A stretch of 37,159 bases of DNA from contig DJRC01000026.1 of assembly GCA_002437735.1 (NCBI GenBank), positions 1,920 to 39,078 on the forward strand. Reading direction: 5' to 3'. The stretch is from Oscillospiraceae bacterium UBA6370 (GTDB taxonomy: Bacteria > Bacillota > Clostridia > Oscillospirales > Oscillospiraceae). The notes beneath the pieces were generated by a model. That model saw only the letters and a program-made list of their open reading frames with translations. It had not been told where the DNA came from and made no database searches. The position numbers were made by a program, and so were the translations under genes. Shown piece by piece: positions 22,317 to 32,441 of this stretch (the first letter of the stretch is position 1; every line of letters starts with the position of its first letter).

Positions 22317-23222
22317 ATGCCCTCCGAGCCCTTGATCGCGCTTGCGCTGAGCCTGCTCATCAGTCTTGTTCCCTTTTTCCCGACGGCGGAAAAGTCCGTG
22401 TCCGAGGATGAGCCCGCCCCTGCCGTCGAGGAGCAGCCCGCCCTCAGCGAGGAGCAGCTTGCCGCGCTCGCGCAGACGCCCGCCTCGTGGTTCGACGAGC
22501 CGGCGCTGCTGGACGCCCTCTCGAAGCTGCCGCACTACGACGAGACCCGCGCGCAGCGCTACCTCGCCTACCGCACCAGCGGTACCTGGACGCTCGAGCA
22601 GGTGCTGCGCATCGTGAACACGGATAACGACCTGCCTCGCTTCACCGCCGCGGTGGACGCGGACCTAAACGACGGCGACCTCATTCTTGTCAACAAGTAC
22701 AGCCGTCTCGCGAGCGACTATGTGCCGGAGGACCTTGTGACGGTCGAGCCCGCCTACTCCAACGGCGGCAAGCTCAAGAGTGAGGTCAACGACGCCTTCT
22801 GCGATCTGGTCGAGGCCATGTGGGCGGAGGCCGGGCTGCACCTTGTCAACGCCTCGCCCTACCGCAGCTATTCGCTCCAAAGCAGTCTGTACGCGCGCTA
22901 CACGGCGCGCGACGGCGTCGCCGCAGCCGACCGCTACTCGGCCCGCCCCGGCTACAGCGAGCATCAGACCGGCCTTGCGCTGGACGTCATCGCTCCCGGC
23001 GGCACGCTCAACGGCTTCAAGAACACCCGGCAGTTTGTCTGGATGCGCGACAACGCCCACCGCTTCGGCTTTATCCTGCGCTACGGCGACGGCATGGAGT
23101 ACATCACCGGCTACAAGTTCGAGCCCTGGCACTACCGCTACGTCGGCGTCGAGGCCGCGACGTTCATCTATGAAAACGGCCTCACGTTCGAGGAATACTA
23201 CGCCTATTATGTAAAAAAATAA
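22317..23222 (+). CDS. D-alanyl-D-alanine carboxypeptidase, VanY/M15B family
   Basis: 301 residues from the ATG at 22317, with AGGAG about 11 nt upstream; an in-frame TTG at 22284 overlaps the upstream gene. An N-terminal hydrophobic segment (PLIALALSLLISLVPFFP) is a signal anchor, followed by an acidic Pro/Glu linker. The C-terminal half is an M15B peptidase: SPYRSYSLQ, YSEHQTGLALDV (zinc ligands His216 and Asp223), and EPWHYRYVG (His272). It trims the terminal D-Ala from cell-wall stem peptides outside the membrane. The protein has no VanY-resistance partners nearby, so a housekeeping wall role is likely. Confidence 0.9.
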   Translation: MPSEPLIALALSLLISLVPFFPTAEKSVSEDEPAPAVEEQPALSEEQLAALAQTPASWFDEPALLDALSKLPHYDETRAQRYLAYRTSGTWTLEQVLRIVNTDNDLPRFTAAVDADLNDGDLILVNKYSRLASDYVPEDLVTVEPAYSNGGKLKSEVNDAFCDLVEAMWAEAGLHLVNASPYRSYSLQSSLYARYTARDGVAAADRYSARPGYSEHQTGLALDVIAPGGTLNGFKNTRQFVWMRDNAHRFGFILRYGDGMEYITGYKFEPWHYRYVGVEAATFIYENGLTFEEYYAYYVKK

Positions 23223-23245
23223 GCCGCCCTCCGGCAGCTTTACGG

Positions 23246-23517
23246 CAAAAAAGAAACAGCCCCTGACCGCTTTTTTTCTCTCGCGCGGTCAAGGGCTATT
23301 TCTCTGCGCTCTTATTATCTAACATCCCTGGTTACCTCTCTTTCTGCAACGTCGGCGGCACCGGATAACGCTTGCTCATGGTGTCACTCTCGCTCTATAT
23401 CAACACCGCAGGAGGCGGTGAGCTCCGTTTATGACGATTCAACATTCGAGAGTGCTGGAACCGGTCGTCGGTGCCTTCGGGATCAGCTGTACATTGGACT
23501 CACCCTTTCTTGAGGTG
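23246..23517 (-). ncRNA. Candidate structured non-coding RNA, class unknown
   Basis: On the minus strand a SigA promoter (23523-23551) leads into about 270 nt without a convincing protein frame, ending in a terminator: AGCCCCTGACCGC (23258-23270) with its near-complement (23285-23297), then six Ts. Inside, long-range pairs nest: GGCACCG/CGGTGCC (23469-23475 with 23357-23363), CACTCTCG/CGAGAGTG (23447-23454 with 23385-23392), and CACCGC/GCGGTG (23404-23409, 23415-23420). This makes one long interrupted hairpin, in outline like 6S RNA. It lacks recognisable tmRNA, RNase P or SRP motifs. A 15-codon ORF (MSKRYPVPPTLQKER) lies within it but has a poor ribosome binding site. Confidence 0.6.
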
Positions 23518-23522
23518 CTTTT

Positions 23523-23551
23523 ACTATAGCACATCTCCGCGCCCCGCACAA
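23523..23551 (-). promoter_or_regulatory. Promoter of the candidate ncRNA
   Basis: TTGTGC and TATAGT on the minus strand with a 17-nt spacer. Confidence 0.65.
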
Positions 23552-23626
23552 GCCGCCGAACGCACGAAAAAGGTGGGGAGAAAACTGTGCAGGGCTCTGA
23601 ACTTTTTGCTTTCGCGCAGTTTTATG

Positions 23627-23656
23627 TTGACACAGTAAACTGCGAAATGATATAGT
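23627..23656 (+). promoter_or_regulatory. Plus-strand promoter facing the glmS terminator
   Basis: A perfect TTGACA and TATAGT with an 18-nt spacer, divergent from the ncRNA promoter. It would give a transcript starting near 23663. Confidence 0.7.
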
Positions 23657-23662
23657 GTAAGT

Positions 23663-23729
23663 GTTGTGGGGCCTTTTTCCCCCGCAAAAAGGGAAGCTCC
23701 GGCGGCTGCCGGAGCTTCCCTTTTGTTTT
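23663..23729 (+). ncRNA. Possible short RNA ending at the glmS terminator hairpin
   Basis: From the promoter at 23627-23656 a transcript of about 65 nt would reach the hairpin at 23687-23724, which has TTTTGTTTTT on the plus strand too. The 5' part contains GTGGGGCC...CCCCGC. No open frame is present. It would be antisense to the glmS 3' untranslated end. Expression is not shown. Confidence 0.35.
23687..23724 (-). terminator. Terminator of glmS, bidirectional
   Basis: A 17-bp perfect stem (23687-23703 with 23708-23724) and a 4-nt loop, 6 nt after the glmS stop. T-runs are present on both strands. Confidence 0.88.
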
Positions 23730-25568
<1,839 letters not shown>

Positions 25569-25683
25569 AAAAAAGTTCTCCTTTATGATCACAAAAATCT
25601 CCGCGGAGCGCATAACTCCGCCGCAGGGCGCAATACGCCCTGCACGATCAAAAGGGGAAACGCACAGAGATTTCACCTTTTCC

Positions 25684-25835
25684 GTTCCGTCACAGTCCCT
25701 TTGTTCCGCAGTCGCCCGCGTATTTGTCGGCTGTGTGCGCGCCGGAACCGCACGGGGAGGCATCCGCCGAAAATTCGATCACCTCCCGCCTCGTCGTCCT
25801 CCGCGAGGGAGGCTCATGGCGCTTTGTCGGTTTTG
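25684..25835 (-). promoter_or_regulatory. glmS self-cleaving ribozyme
   Basis: The minus-strand leader of glmS carries the conserved glmS ribozyme core. AAGCGCC (cleavage expected between 25823 and 25822) is followed by ACGACGAGG (about 25790-25798), ATCGAATTTTCGGCGGATGC (25761-25780 region), CCTCCC, and the 3' domain with ACAGCCG. On binding glucosamine-6-phosphate the RNA cuts itself and the mRNA is degraded, giving feedback on GlmS. Downstream, GCAGGGCG/CGCCCTGC and GCGGAG/CTCCGC hairpins lie before the start codon. Outer limits are approximate. Confidence 0.93.
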
Positions 25836-25971
25836 AGCCGAAAACTCCTTTCTTTGTCTGTGCTTTGAAAATGGAATTTATCTCCACCGTTAGGATATGA
25901 CGGAGGAAGGCAATAAAATGTTCCCGTGCGGGGCAAAATAAGGCGAAAAAATCCTTACGGGAGGCTTCGCC

Positions 25972-26655
25972 ATGGTCACCGCTTTTGTGCGCACGATCCT
26001 TTTATACTTCATCATCATGCTCGGCCTGCGGCTGATGGGCAAGCGCCAGATCGGCGAGCTGGAGCCGACCGAGCTGGTGCTCACGATGCTCATTTCCGAC
26101 CTCGCCGCCGTGCCGATGCAGGATTTCGGCATCCCGCTGCTCAACGGCGTGGCGCCGATCGTGACGCTGCTCGCGCTGTCGATGCTGCTCTCGTATGGCT
26201 GTATGCGCTCCATCCGGCTGCGGCGGCTCGTGTGCGGCAGCCCGACCACGCTCATCAAGGACGGCCAATTGCAGCAGGCCGCCATGCGGGCGAACCGCTT
26301 CACGCTCGACGAGCTCATCGAGGCGCTGCGCAGCCAGGGCGTAACCGACCTCACGACGGTGAAGTACGCCATTTTAGAGACGGACGGGCAGCTCTCCGTG
26401 CTGCTCTACCCCGCCGAGCAGCCGGCGACGCCGAAGCAGCTTGGGCGCGCGGTGAAGGACGATCTTTTCCTCCCGCAGGTGCTCATCAACGACGGGCGCG
26501 TGCTCGACAACGGACTTGCCTATCGCGGCCTAACGCGCGGCTGGCTCACGCGGGAGCTTTCCTCGCGCGGCTATCGCAGCCCCACGGAGGTGCTGCTTTT
26601 CACCATCGACGACGCGGGCAAAATCCTCTGCATCGGAAAGGAGGGGACGAAATGA
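25972..26655 (+). CDS. DUF421 (YetF-type) membrane protein
   Basis: 227 residues, ATG at 25972 with GGGAGG upstream. Three N-terminal transmembrane segments (FVRTILLYFIIMLGLRL; a second after GKRQIGELEPTELVLTM; a third, IVTLLALSMLLSYG) are followed by the cytoplasmic DUF421/DUF3290-like domain with LIKDGQL, RFTLDELIEALRSQGVTDL and KYAILETDGQLSVL. GKRQIGELEPTELV is the family hallmark. Members in spore formers have been linked to spore or membrane functions, but the activity is unknown. It overlaps the next gene (ATGA), and DUF421-DUF4363 pairs are a recurring unit in Firmicutes. Confidence 0.93.
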   Translation: MVTAFVRTILLYFIIMLGLRLMGKRQIGELEPTELVLTMLISDLAAVPMQDFGIPLLNGVAPIVTLLALSMLLSYGCMRSIRLRRLVCGSPTTLIKDGQLQQAAMRANRFTLDELIEALRSQGVTDLTTVKYAILETDGQLSVLLYPAEQPATPKQLGRAVKDDLFLPQVLINDGRVLDNGLAYRGLTRGWLTRELSSRGYRSPTEVLLFTIDDAGKILCIGKEGTK

Positions 26656-27028
26656 GGCATTGGCTCTCTCCCCTGCTGGTGCTCGCGCTGCTCTTCGGCG
26701 GCGCGATGGCCAACGCGCGTTACGTCGCGCGGAGCGTGGACGGCTGGTGCGCGGGCGTGGAAGCCGCTCTTGCCGCCGCCGAGGCGGAGGACTGGGAGGG
26801 GACGCGAGCCGCGCTCGATACCGTATACGCCTCCTGGGACGCGCGGCAGACCTACTTTCACATCATGGTCGAGCACGCGGAGCTGGACGCGGCGGAGGCG
26901 CTTTTCGCCGTTTCGCGCAGCTTCGCCGAAAGCGAGGACGGCGCGGAGTTCCGCGCCAACACCGCCGAGCTGCTCACGCAGCTGCGGCTGCTCGACGAGA
27001 TGGAGAAAATTTCGATCAAGAATATTCT

Positions 27029-27032
<4 letters not shown>
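26652..27032 (+). CDS. DUF4363-like protein
   Basis: 126 residues from the ATG at 26652, which overlaps the DUF421 stop. An N-terminal membrane or signal segment ([17 protein letters not shown]) precedes an all-helical, Ala/Glu-rich domain with [16 protein letters not shown] and [14 protein letters not shown], the pattern of DUF4363. It probably faces outside the membrane and works with the DUF421 protein. The function is unknown. Its stop codon overlaps that of nrdR on the other strand by 4 nt, so neither gene has room for its own terminator. Confidence 0.8.
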
Positions 27033-27487
<455 letters not shown>

Positions 27488-27580
27488 GGGCTTGCACCTC
27501 ATTTTCTTTGGTTTGGATACACTTCCAGTTTTATTGTAGCACAGTCCTTTGCAAAATGGTAGACATAATTTTCAGTTTTT

Positions 27581-27823
27581 TCAAAATATTGGGGCCTTTC
27601 TTCGGTCAAAGGCGTAGATGATGTGGAGCTCTCCACCGATGCTCTCCACGCGCGCAAAGCAGAACAGCTCCGGGAGCGGCCAGGGCTTCGCGGGCGAATA
27701 CGGCAGGGCAAGCTCCAGCCGTCCGCCGTTCTCGCGCCGCAGGGCGCGGGAGAAAGTCAGCTCCCAGCGGGCGCTCGGAAAGCGCACCGGCGCACCGCGC
27801 CGCCAGACCGCCTGATCGTCCAT
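27581..27823 (-). CDS. Small protein of unknown function
   Basis: 80 residues from the ATG at 27823, with GGGAGG at good spacing. It begins MDDQAVWRRGAPVRFPSARW and ends IIYAFDRRKAPIF, with a beta-rich middle (ARVESIGGELHIIYAF) and no signal peptide. I do not recognise the family. It lies between the terminator at 27840-27874 and nrdR, and may be transcribed with nrdR (93 nt apart). Host-like GC content and a good ribosome binding site support it as a gene. Confidence 0.65.
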   Translation of the reverse strand: MDDQAVWRRGAPVRFPSARWELTFSRALRRENGGRLELALPYSPAKPWPLPELFCFARVESIGGELHIIYAFDRRKAPIF

Positions 27824-27839
27824 GCTCCCGCCTCCCCGC

Positions 27840-27874
27840 AAAAAAGCTGCCTGTACACTCTATGCACAGGCAGC
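27840..27874 (-). terminator. Terminator of the lipoprotein-alr-endoA-exported protein cluster
   Basis: A 9-bp stem (27846-27854 with 27866-27874) followed by six Ts on the minus strand, 17 nt after the stop at 27892. Confidence 0.85.
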
Positions 27875-27891
27875 CTTGCTTATTTCGGTTT

Positions 27892-28458
27892 TTATCGGAT
27901 CTCATAGGCGCCGCGCACGAGCAGCTTGGTCGTCGCCGCAGTCGCCTTGACGCCGCGGTCGGAGATCGTCATCATGTAAAGATGATTCTTCGTCAAGCCG
28001 GCGCCGTTGTCCAGCGTCGTGCCGCCGGTCGAGTCAATGAGGCCCGGGCTGGAGGGCGACACGACCGACGCCGTGCCGACGCGCAGCATGACCTCGCAGC
28101 CGATGGCGCCGTAGAGGACCTGTCCGTTCGTCATCGTGACGACCACAAAGCTGTCCGCCGTGCCGGCGCTCGCGCCCTCGCCCGACGTCTGCGATCCGTA
28201 CTTCTCCTCGAGCTGTTTGATGTCCGCCTCCACCTGCGCGCGCAGCTCCTGCGAGGCCGTGTCCGTGCGCGCGGCGAGCTTTTCGTCTACCCTGGTCATA
28301 AGCTCCGGCAGGAACTTTTCGTTGAGATAGCTGAGCGTCACGAGCGGATCGGCCGAGGAGCCCGCCGTCCCCGCCGCGGCGACGGAGATCGAGAGGATCG
28401 TCAAGCTCGCGAGCAGGAGCGTAAAGAGCCGTGTGAGCGCGTGAGGAGTCTTTTTCAT
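27892..28458 (-). CDS. Exported protein of unknown function
   Basis: 188 residues, ATG at 28458 with AAGGAAGG upstream. A Sec signal peptide is clear: MKKTPHALTRLFTLLLASLTILSIS with a cleavage-like AAAG. The mature part has a Glu/Lys-rich helix (LMTRVDEKLAARTDTAS...VEADIKQLEEKYGSQ), a Ser/Gly linker, then a compact beta domain (SFVVVTMTNGQVLYGAIGCE...TTLDNGAGLTKNHLYMMTI) ending LLVRGAYEIR. The pattern recurs in exported proteins of related Clostridia but I know no function. It is last in a run of four minus-strand genes. Confidence 0.8.
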   Translation of the reverse strand: MKKTPHALTRLFTLLLASLTILSISVAAAGTAGSSADPLVTLSYLNEKFLPELMTRVDEKLAARTDTASQELRAQVEADIKQLEEKYGSQTSGEGASAGTADSFVVVTMTNGQVLYGAIGCEVMLRVGTASVVSPSSPGLIDSTGGTTLDNGAGLTKNHLYMMTISDRGVKATAATTKLLVRGAYEIR

Positions 28459-28551
28459 GATGTACCTTCCTTTTCTTTTGTGCAGGGGGTATGTCGCGGC
28501 AAAAGCCGCCGCGAAAGAAGAGGACGCGCCGCCCCCTTCTTTCGGGCCTTT

Positions 28552-28917
28552 TCAGATCAGCTGCGTATTGCCAAGCCCAAAGCTCACCGCGATGGCGGCG
28601 TCGATACGCTCCATCAGCTCGCCGTCCACACGGCCCATGCGCTCGCGCAGGCGGCGCTTGTCGAGCGTGCGCACCTGCTCGAGCAGGACCACGCTGTCGC
28701 GCGGCAGACCGTGATCCGGCGCGGAGAGCGCGATATGCGTCGGCAGCTTCGCCTTGTTCGTCTGGGACGTGATCGCGGCAGCGATCACCGTCGGGCTGTA
28801 GCGGTTGCCGGTGTCGTTCTGAATGATGAGCACCGGACGCACGCCGCCCTGCTCGCTCCCGACCACGGGAGAGAGGTCGGCGTAATAGATATCGCCTCGT
28901 CTGACATTGGTATCCAC
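28552..28917 (-). CDS. ndoA: EndoA/MazF-type mRNA interferase toxin
   Basis: 121 residues from the GTG at 28917, where GGAGTG stands 10 nt upstream and the protein reads [20 protein letters not shown]. The same frame is open to an ATG at 28977, but that codon has a badly spaced site and the extension is not conserved. The core [41 protein letters not shown] and [13 protein letters not shown] closely follows B. subtilis EndoA, a sequence-specific mRNA endonuclease. In B. subtilis the antitoxin gene lies between alr and the toxin. Here alr is next door, but the 153-nt gap has no antitoxin frame. Confidence 0.93.
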   Translation of the reverse strand: MDTNVRRGDIYYADLSPVVGSEQGGVRPVLIIQNDTGNRYSPTVIAAAITSQTNKAKLPTHIALSAPDHGLPRDSVVLLEQVRTLDKRRLRERMGRVDGELMERIDAAIAVSFGLGNTQLI

Positions 28918-29070
28918 GCTTCGTTCACACTCCGAGAAGAAGTTCCCGCCGCGTCCTTTGCGGTCGGTCACTTTCATTCTCCCACACTCAGGCGGGATTT
29001 ATACGGAGCATACCGAATTTCTCCGTTCCCCCGCCCACGCTATCCTATGCGCGGCGCGCGGGGGCGGTGC

Positions 29071-30240
29071 TTATCCGAGAAGCTGGAGATTGCGGTCAAC
29101 GCATTTGCCGCCAAGGTAATAATACCGCGGCACGCGCTTGCTGACGGCGCAGAGCAGCTCGTAGCTGATGGTGCCGCACTGCTTGGCGGCGGTCTCGATG
29201 AGCCGATGCTCGCCGAACACCTCGATCTCGTCGCCGACCTTGAGCTGCGGAAGGTCGGTCACGTCGATCATACACATATCCATGCAGATGCGCCCGACCT
29301 GCTGCGCCTCGCCGTAGGGCGTGAGCACGCGCAGCTTGCCGGAGAGGGCACGGAAGAGTCCGTCGGCATAGCCGATGGGCAGCACCGCGATGCGGCTGGG
29401 TCTTGTCGTGAAAAACTGCCGGCCGTAGCTGATGGAGGTGTCGGGGTCAAAGTCCTTGATGGTGGAAACGGTGGTCCTGACCGTCATGACGGGCTTCATG
29501 CCCATCCGCTCGGCAAGGTCGCCCGTGCCGTAGAGAATAATGCCGCAGCGCACCATGTCCCACGCCCATTCGGGGTAGCTGGCGATGCCGCCGGCGTTGC
29601 AGCAGTGGTGCAGGCGGAATCGGAAATTGCCCTGCGTCTCCACGGCGTCGATCATGCGTAGGAAGCGGTCGTGCTGGATCTTCGTAAATTCCACGCACTC
29701 GTCCGCCGCCTCGTCGCTGACGCAGAAGTGTGTGAACACGCCCTCCACGTCCAGCCCGGGAAGCGTGAGGACCTTCAGAATGTCGCGCAGGTTCGCGTCG
29801 AAGTGCGCGTCGTCGCACTGGAAGCCGAGGCGGCCCATGCCGGTATCGAGCTTGATGTGGACCTTCATCGTTCCGCCCGCGCGGACCGCGGCGGAGGAAT
29901 AGGCCTCGGCGATGGCGAGGTTCGGCACTGCCTGCGTCATGTCGTTTTTCAGGATGCGCTCAGCCTGGTCGGCGGGCGTGAAGCCCAGCATCAGGATGGG
30001 GAGCGTGATCCCGTTCACGCGCAGCTCCTCGCACTCGTCGAGGTTCGACACGGCGAGATAGCCCGCGCCGAGCCTTTCAAGGTGCTTCGCCACGCGCACC
30101 GCGCCGTGGCCGTAGGCGTCCGCCTTGACCACGCCGAGGAGCTTCGCCTTCGGCCCGACCTGACGGCGAATGGTCTCAAAATTATAGGTGAGGTTATCCA
30201 AGCTGATCTCCGCCCATGTGCGCTTCAGTGTACTCTCCAT
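29071..30240 (-). CDS. alr: Alanine racemase
   Basis: 389 residues, normal length, ATG at 30240. The PLP-binding lysine is Lys39 in LLGVVKADAYGHGAVRVA. Later hallmarks are HIKLDTGMGRLGFQ, the catalytic Tyr region SISYGRQF, and the C-terminal GRICMDMCMIDVTDLPQ. It interconverts L- and D-alanine for cell-wall synthesis in the cytoplasm. It follows a lipoprotein gene by 62 nt with no terminator between, and precedes the EndoA toxin gene as in B. subtilis. A GC-rich hairpin follows the stop but lacks a T-run. Confidence 0.96.
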   Translation of the reverse strand: MESTLKRTWAEISLDNLTYNFETIRRQVGPKAKLLGVVKADAYGHGAVRVAKHLERLGAGYLAVSNLDECEELRVNGITLPILMLGFTPADQAERILKNDMTQAVPNLAIAEAYSSAAVRAGGTMKVHIKLDTGMGRLGFQCDDAHFDANLRDILKVLTLPGLDVEGVFTHFCVSDEAADECVEFTKIQHDRFLRMIDAVETQGNFRFRLHHCCNAGGIASYPEWAWDMVRCGIILYGTGDLAERMGMKPVMTVRTTVSTIKDFDPDTSISYGRQFFTTRPSRIAVLPIGYADGLFRALSGKLRVLTPYGEAQQVGRICMDMCMIDVTDLPQLKVGDEIEVFGEHRLIETAAKQCGTISYELLCAVSKRVPRYYYLGGKCVDRNLQLLG

Positions 30241-30302
30241 ATAAGTTCACTGCTTTCCTTCCAAGTGTAACGCAAGGCGTTCCGCGCGGCAGGGAGAAAC
30301 GC

Positions 30303-30923
30303 TCAGCCGCCGGCTTCGCTTTCGTCCGTCGCCATTGTATCACAAAAAGCGAAGCTCGTAAACTCCATATATGCGGTAATTTTATCCTTTTCCGCGATCT
30401 CCGCGCGCAGCGGCGCGTCGTCCGCGCCGAACCAGAGCGTGCATCGGAGCGTTTCGCCGCCCGCCTCGCTCTCGAAGCACAGCCGCAGGGCGCGGACCGT
30501 CCCGCCGCCGTATTCGATCTCCTCCTCGCTGCGCTCGGTCAGCCAGCCCTCCCCGGCAGCGCGGAGCGCGAGGGGCACGCAGGTTACAGCGCTGACGCCG
30601 CCCGGCGTCCCGCCCGCGTCGAGCACAAGACCGTCGTATTCGAGCCTGAGCGTATCGGCGGCGAGGTGCGCCGTCACGCCCGCGAGCAGCTCCGGCGCGA
30701 GGACGGTGACTCTCGTCTCCTCCGCGTCGGCGTCGAAGCGGAGCGTATAGCGCACGTTCTCCTCCTCGCCCGCAAGCTCGACCGCGGCGGCAGCCGTATA
30801 GGACGTGAGCGCGGCATAGCGCTCCTGCACCGTCTCCGCGCGGGAGGCGGTCTCCTTCGTGCGGCAGGCGGTGAGCGGGAGCAGGAGCAGAGCGCTGAGC
30901 AGCAGCGCGGCGAGCTTTTTCAT
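30303..30923 (-). CDS. Lipoprotein of unknown function
   Basis: 206 residues, ATG at 30923 with GGAGG 7 nt upstream. The lipoprotein signal MKKLAALLLSALLLLPLTAC has lipobox LTAC and lipidated Cys20. The mature part is beta-rich (NVRYTLRFDADAEETRVTVLA, LRLEYDGLVLDAG, LRCTLWFGADDAPLRAEI) and resembles the LolA-like lipoprotein sorting fold in layout, but no firm family match can be claimed. It is first of a probable lipoprotein-alr-endoA-exported protein cluster. In B. subtilis a lipoprotein gene (ydcC) also sits just before alr, so this may be its counterpart. Confidence 0.8.
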   Translation of the reverse strand: MKKLAALLLSALLLLPLTACRTKETASRAETVQERYAALTSYTAAAAVELAGEEENVRYTLRFDADAEETRVTVLAPELLAGVTAHLAADTLRLEYDGLVLDAGGTPGGVSAVTCVPLALRAAGEGWLTERSEEEIEYGGGTVRALRLCFESEAGGETLRCTLWFGADDAPLRAEIAEKDKITAYMEFTSFAFCDTMATDESEAGG

Positions 30924-31003
30924 AGGGCGGCCTCCATGCAGAATGATCTTCTCATACCTATGCCGCGCGCCCGCCGCCTATGTCCGCCCGCGGCGGAAAA
31001 GAG

Positions 31004-31032
31004 TTGCCCTTTGGCGGGAAGTGTGTCATAAT
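31004..31032 (+). promoter_or_regulatory. Promoter of the secreted protease gene
   Basis: TTGCCC and CATAAT spaced 17 nt, 32 nt before the ATG. Confidence 0.65.
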
Positions 31033-31064
31033 GGCGGCAGACTCGCAAGCATCGGAGGTATCCC

Positions 31065-32366
31065 ATGAAAAAGAAACTATTGTCCCTCGTCTGCGCGCTC
31101 GCGCTGACGATCTCTCTGCTCCCCGCCGCACAGGCGCTGGAGGGCGAAGGCACGCGCGCCGCGGAGGCGCTCGCGTCCCTCGGTCTCGTGACCGGCACCG
31201 GAGCGGGCTACGCCGCCGAGGACGCCGCGACACAGGAACAGGCCGCCGCGCTGCTCGTGCGTCTGCTCGGCGCGGAGAAAACCGCAAAGGCCGACCGCCG
31301 CAGCTGCGGCTGGGCGGGTGTTCCTGTCTGGGCGCGGAGCGCGGTAAATTACTGTGCCTTTCATGGCCTGATCGACTGGAGCGAATACCGCGCCGGCGGC
31401 GCACTGGATGCAGAGCTCTGGTGCGCCATGCTGCTGCGCGCGCTCGGCTACGGCTCCGAGCTTGGAAGCAGCGCGGCGCGGACCGCGCGGCGCATCAGCC
31501 TTATCTCCCGTCCGCTCGAGGGCACGCTCACGCGCGGCGACCTCTTTGAAACGGCGCTCGCCGCGTTGACCTATCCCACGAAGGACGGCGGCACGCTGCT
31601 CGACGGTCTGCTCACGAAGGGACTCCGCACCGCCGCGGCGGTCGACGCGCTCGGTCTGCGCCGCGAGACGCTGACCGCCCGCGAGGCCGCCGACCGTCAC
31701 CTCTCCGCCATTCTCTGCCTTGACCTTTTCGCGGACGAGGAAGCCATCGAGGCCGATGAGCCGACCGCCAACGCCAGCGCCTTCCTCATCTCGCCGGACG
31801 GTCTCGCCGTGACGAACTACCACTCCATCGACGGCGCGATCAGCGGGCGCGCGACGCTCATCACGGGTGAAGTGTGCGCAATCGAGCGCGTGATCTACTA
31901 CGACGCCGACATCGACCTTGCCGTCATCCGCATCGCACGCACGACCGCGGAGGGCGAGACCGTTCCGCGCTTCCACGCCATCGCGCTCGCGGGCGCGAAG
32001 GAGGTGCGCATGGGCGACACGGTCTACGCGCTCGGCAATCCGCTGGGGCTGGGCCTCGCTATGAGTCAGGGCATCGTGAGCGCCACGGCGCACGAGGCCG
32101 ACCTTTCGACGCTGCCCTGCATCGTCAGCGACGCGACCATCTCGCGCGGCTCGAGCGGCGGCGCGCTGCTCAACGAATACGGCCGCGCCATCGCCGTCAC
32201 GACCGGCGCATACGTTTACGGCAACAATATGTACCTCTGCGTGCCGCTCGATCCGGTGCTGGAGGCTGACCTCACCGGCGAGGGCATGACGCTGCAGGAG
32301 GTGCTTGACGCCGTGACTGCGGCGCGCGAGACCGCCGCAGCGGAGGCTGCCGAAGCGGACGAATAA
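31065..32366 (+). CDS. Secreted trypsin-like serine protease with N-terminal SLH-like region
   Basis: 433 residues, ATG at 31065 with GGAGG 6 nt upstream. The signal peptide is MKKKLLSLVCALALTISLLPAAQA. Residues about 27-210 look like SLH repeats (AAEALASLGLVTGTGAGYAAEDAATQEQAAALLVRLLG, then ARSAVNYCAFHGLID), which may hold the protein at the cell wall. Residues 235-400 are an HtrA-like protease domain with the triad His253 (TNYHSIDG), Asp284 (ADIDLAVIRI) and Ser364 (ISRGSSGGALL). No PDZ domain follows, unlike HtrA/DegP. It is probably a surface protease; the substrate is unknown. It converges on pckG with a shared terminator. Confidence 0.87.
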   Translation: MKKKLLSLVCALALTISLLPAAQALEGEGTRAAEALASLGLVTGTGAGYAAEDAATQEQAAALLVRLLGAEKTAKADRRSCGWAGVPVWARSAVNYCAFHGLIDWSEYRAGGALDAELWCAMLLRALGYGSELGSSAARTARRISLISRPLEGTLTRGDLFETALAALTYPTKDGGTLLDGLLTKGLRTAAAVDALGLRRETLTAREAADRHLSAILCLDLFADEEAIEADEPTANASAFLISPDGLAVTNYHSIDGAISGRATLITGEVCAIERVIYYDADIDLAVIRIARTTAEGETVPRFHAIALAGAKEVRMGDTVYALGNPLGLGLAMSQGIVSATAHEADLSTLPCIVSDATISRGSSGGALLNEYGRAIAVTTGAYVYGNNMYLCVPLDPVLEADLTGEGMTLQEVLDAVTAARETAAAEAAEADE

Positions 32367-32378
32367 CACGTTACAATC

Positions 32379-32411
32379 AAAAAGGACGCTGCCCGGGGCA
32401 GCGTCCTTTTT
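32379..32411. terminator. Bidirectional terminator between protease and pckG
   Basis: AAAAAGGACGCTGC and its complement (32379-32411) around a CCGG-type loop, with A/T runs on both sides. It lies between the two convergent stop codons. Confidence 0.9.
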
Positions 32412-32441
32412 CTGTGTTTTCGGTCTGTTGTGTTTCCGGTG

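Noticed and set aside
23334..23381. 15-codon frame MSKRYPVPPTLQKER inside the candidate RNA
   Set aside because: It lies in a stem of the structured RNA and has only a weak, badly spaced ribosome binding site.
28978..29070. EndoAI-type antitoxin between alr and the toxin
   Set aside because: All frames are short or closed, and none shows an RHH pattern.
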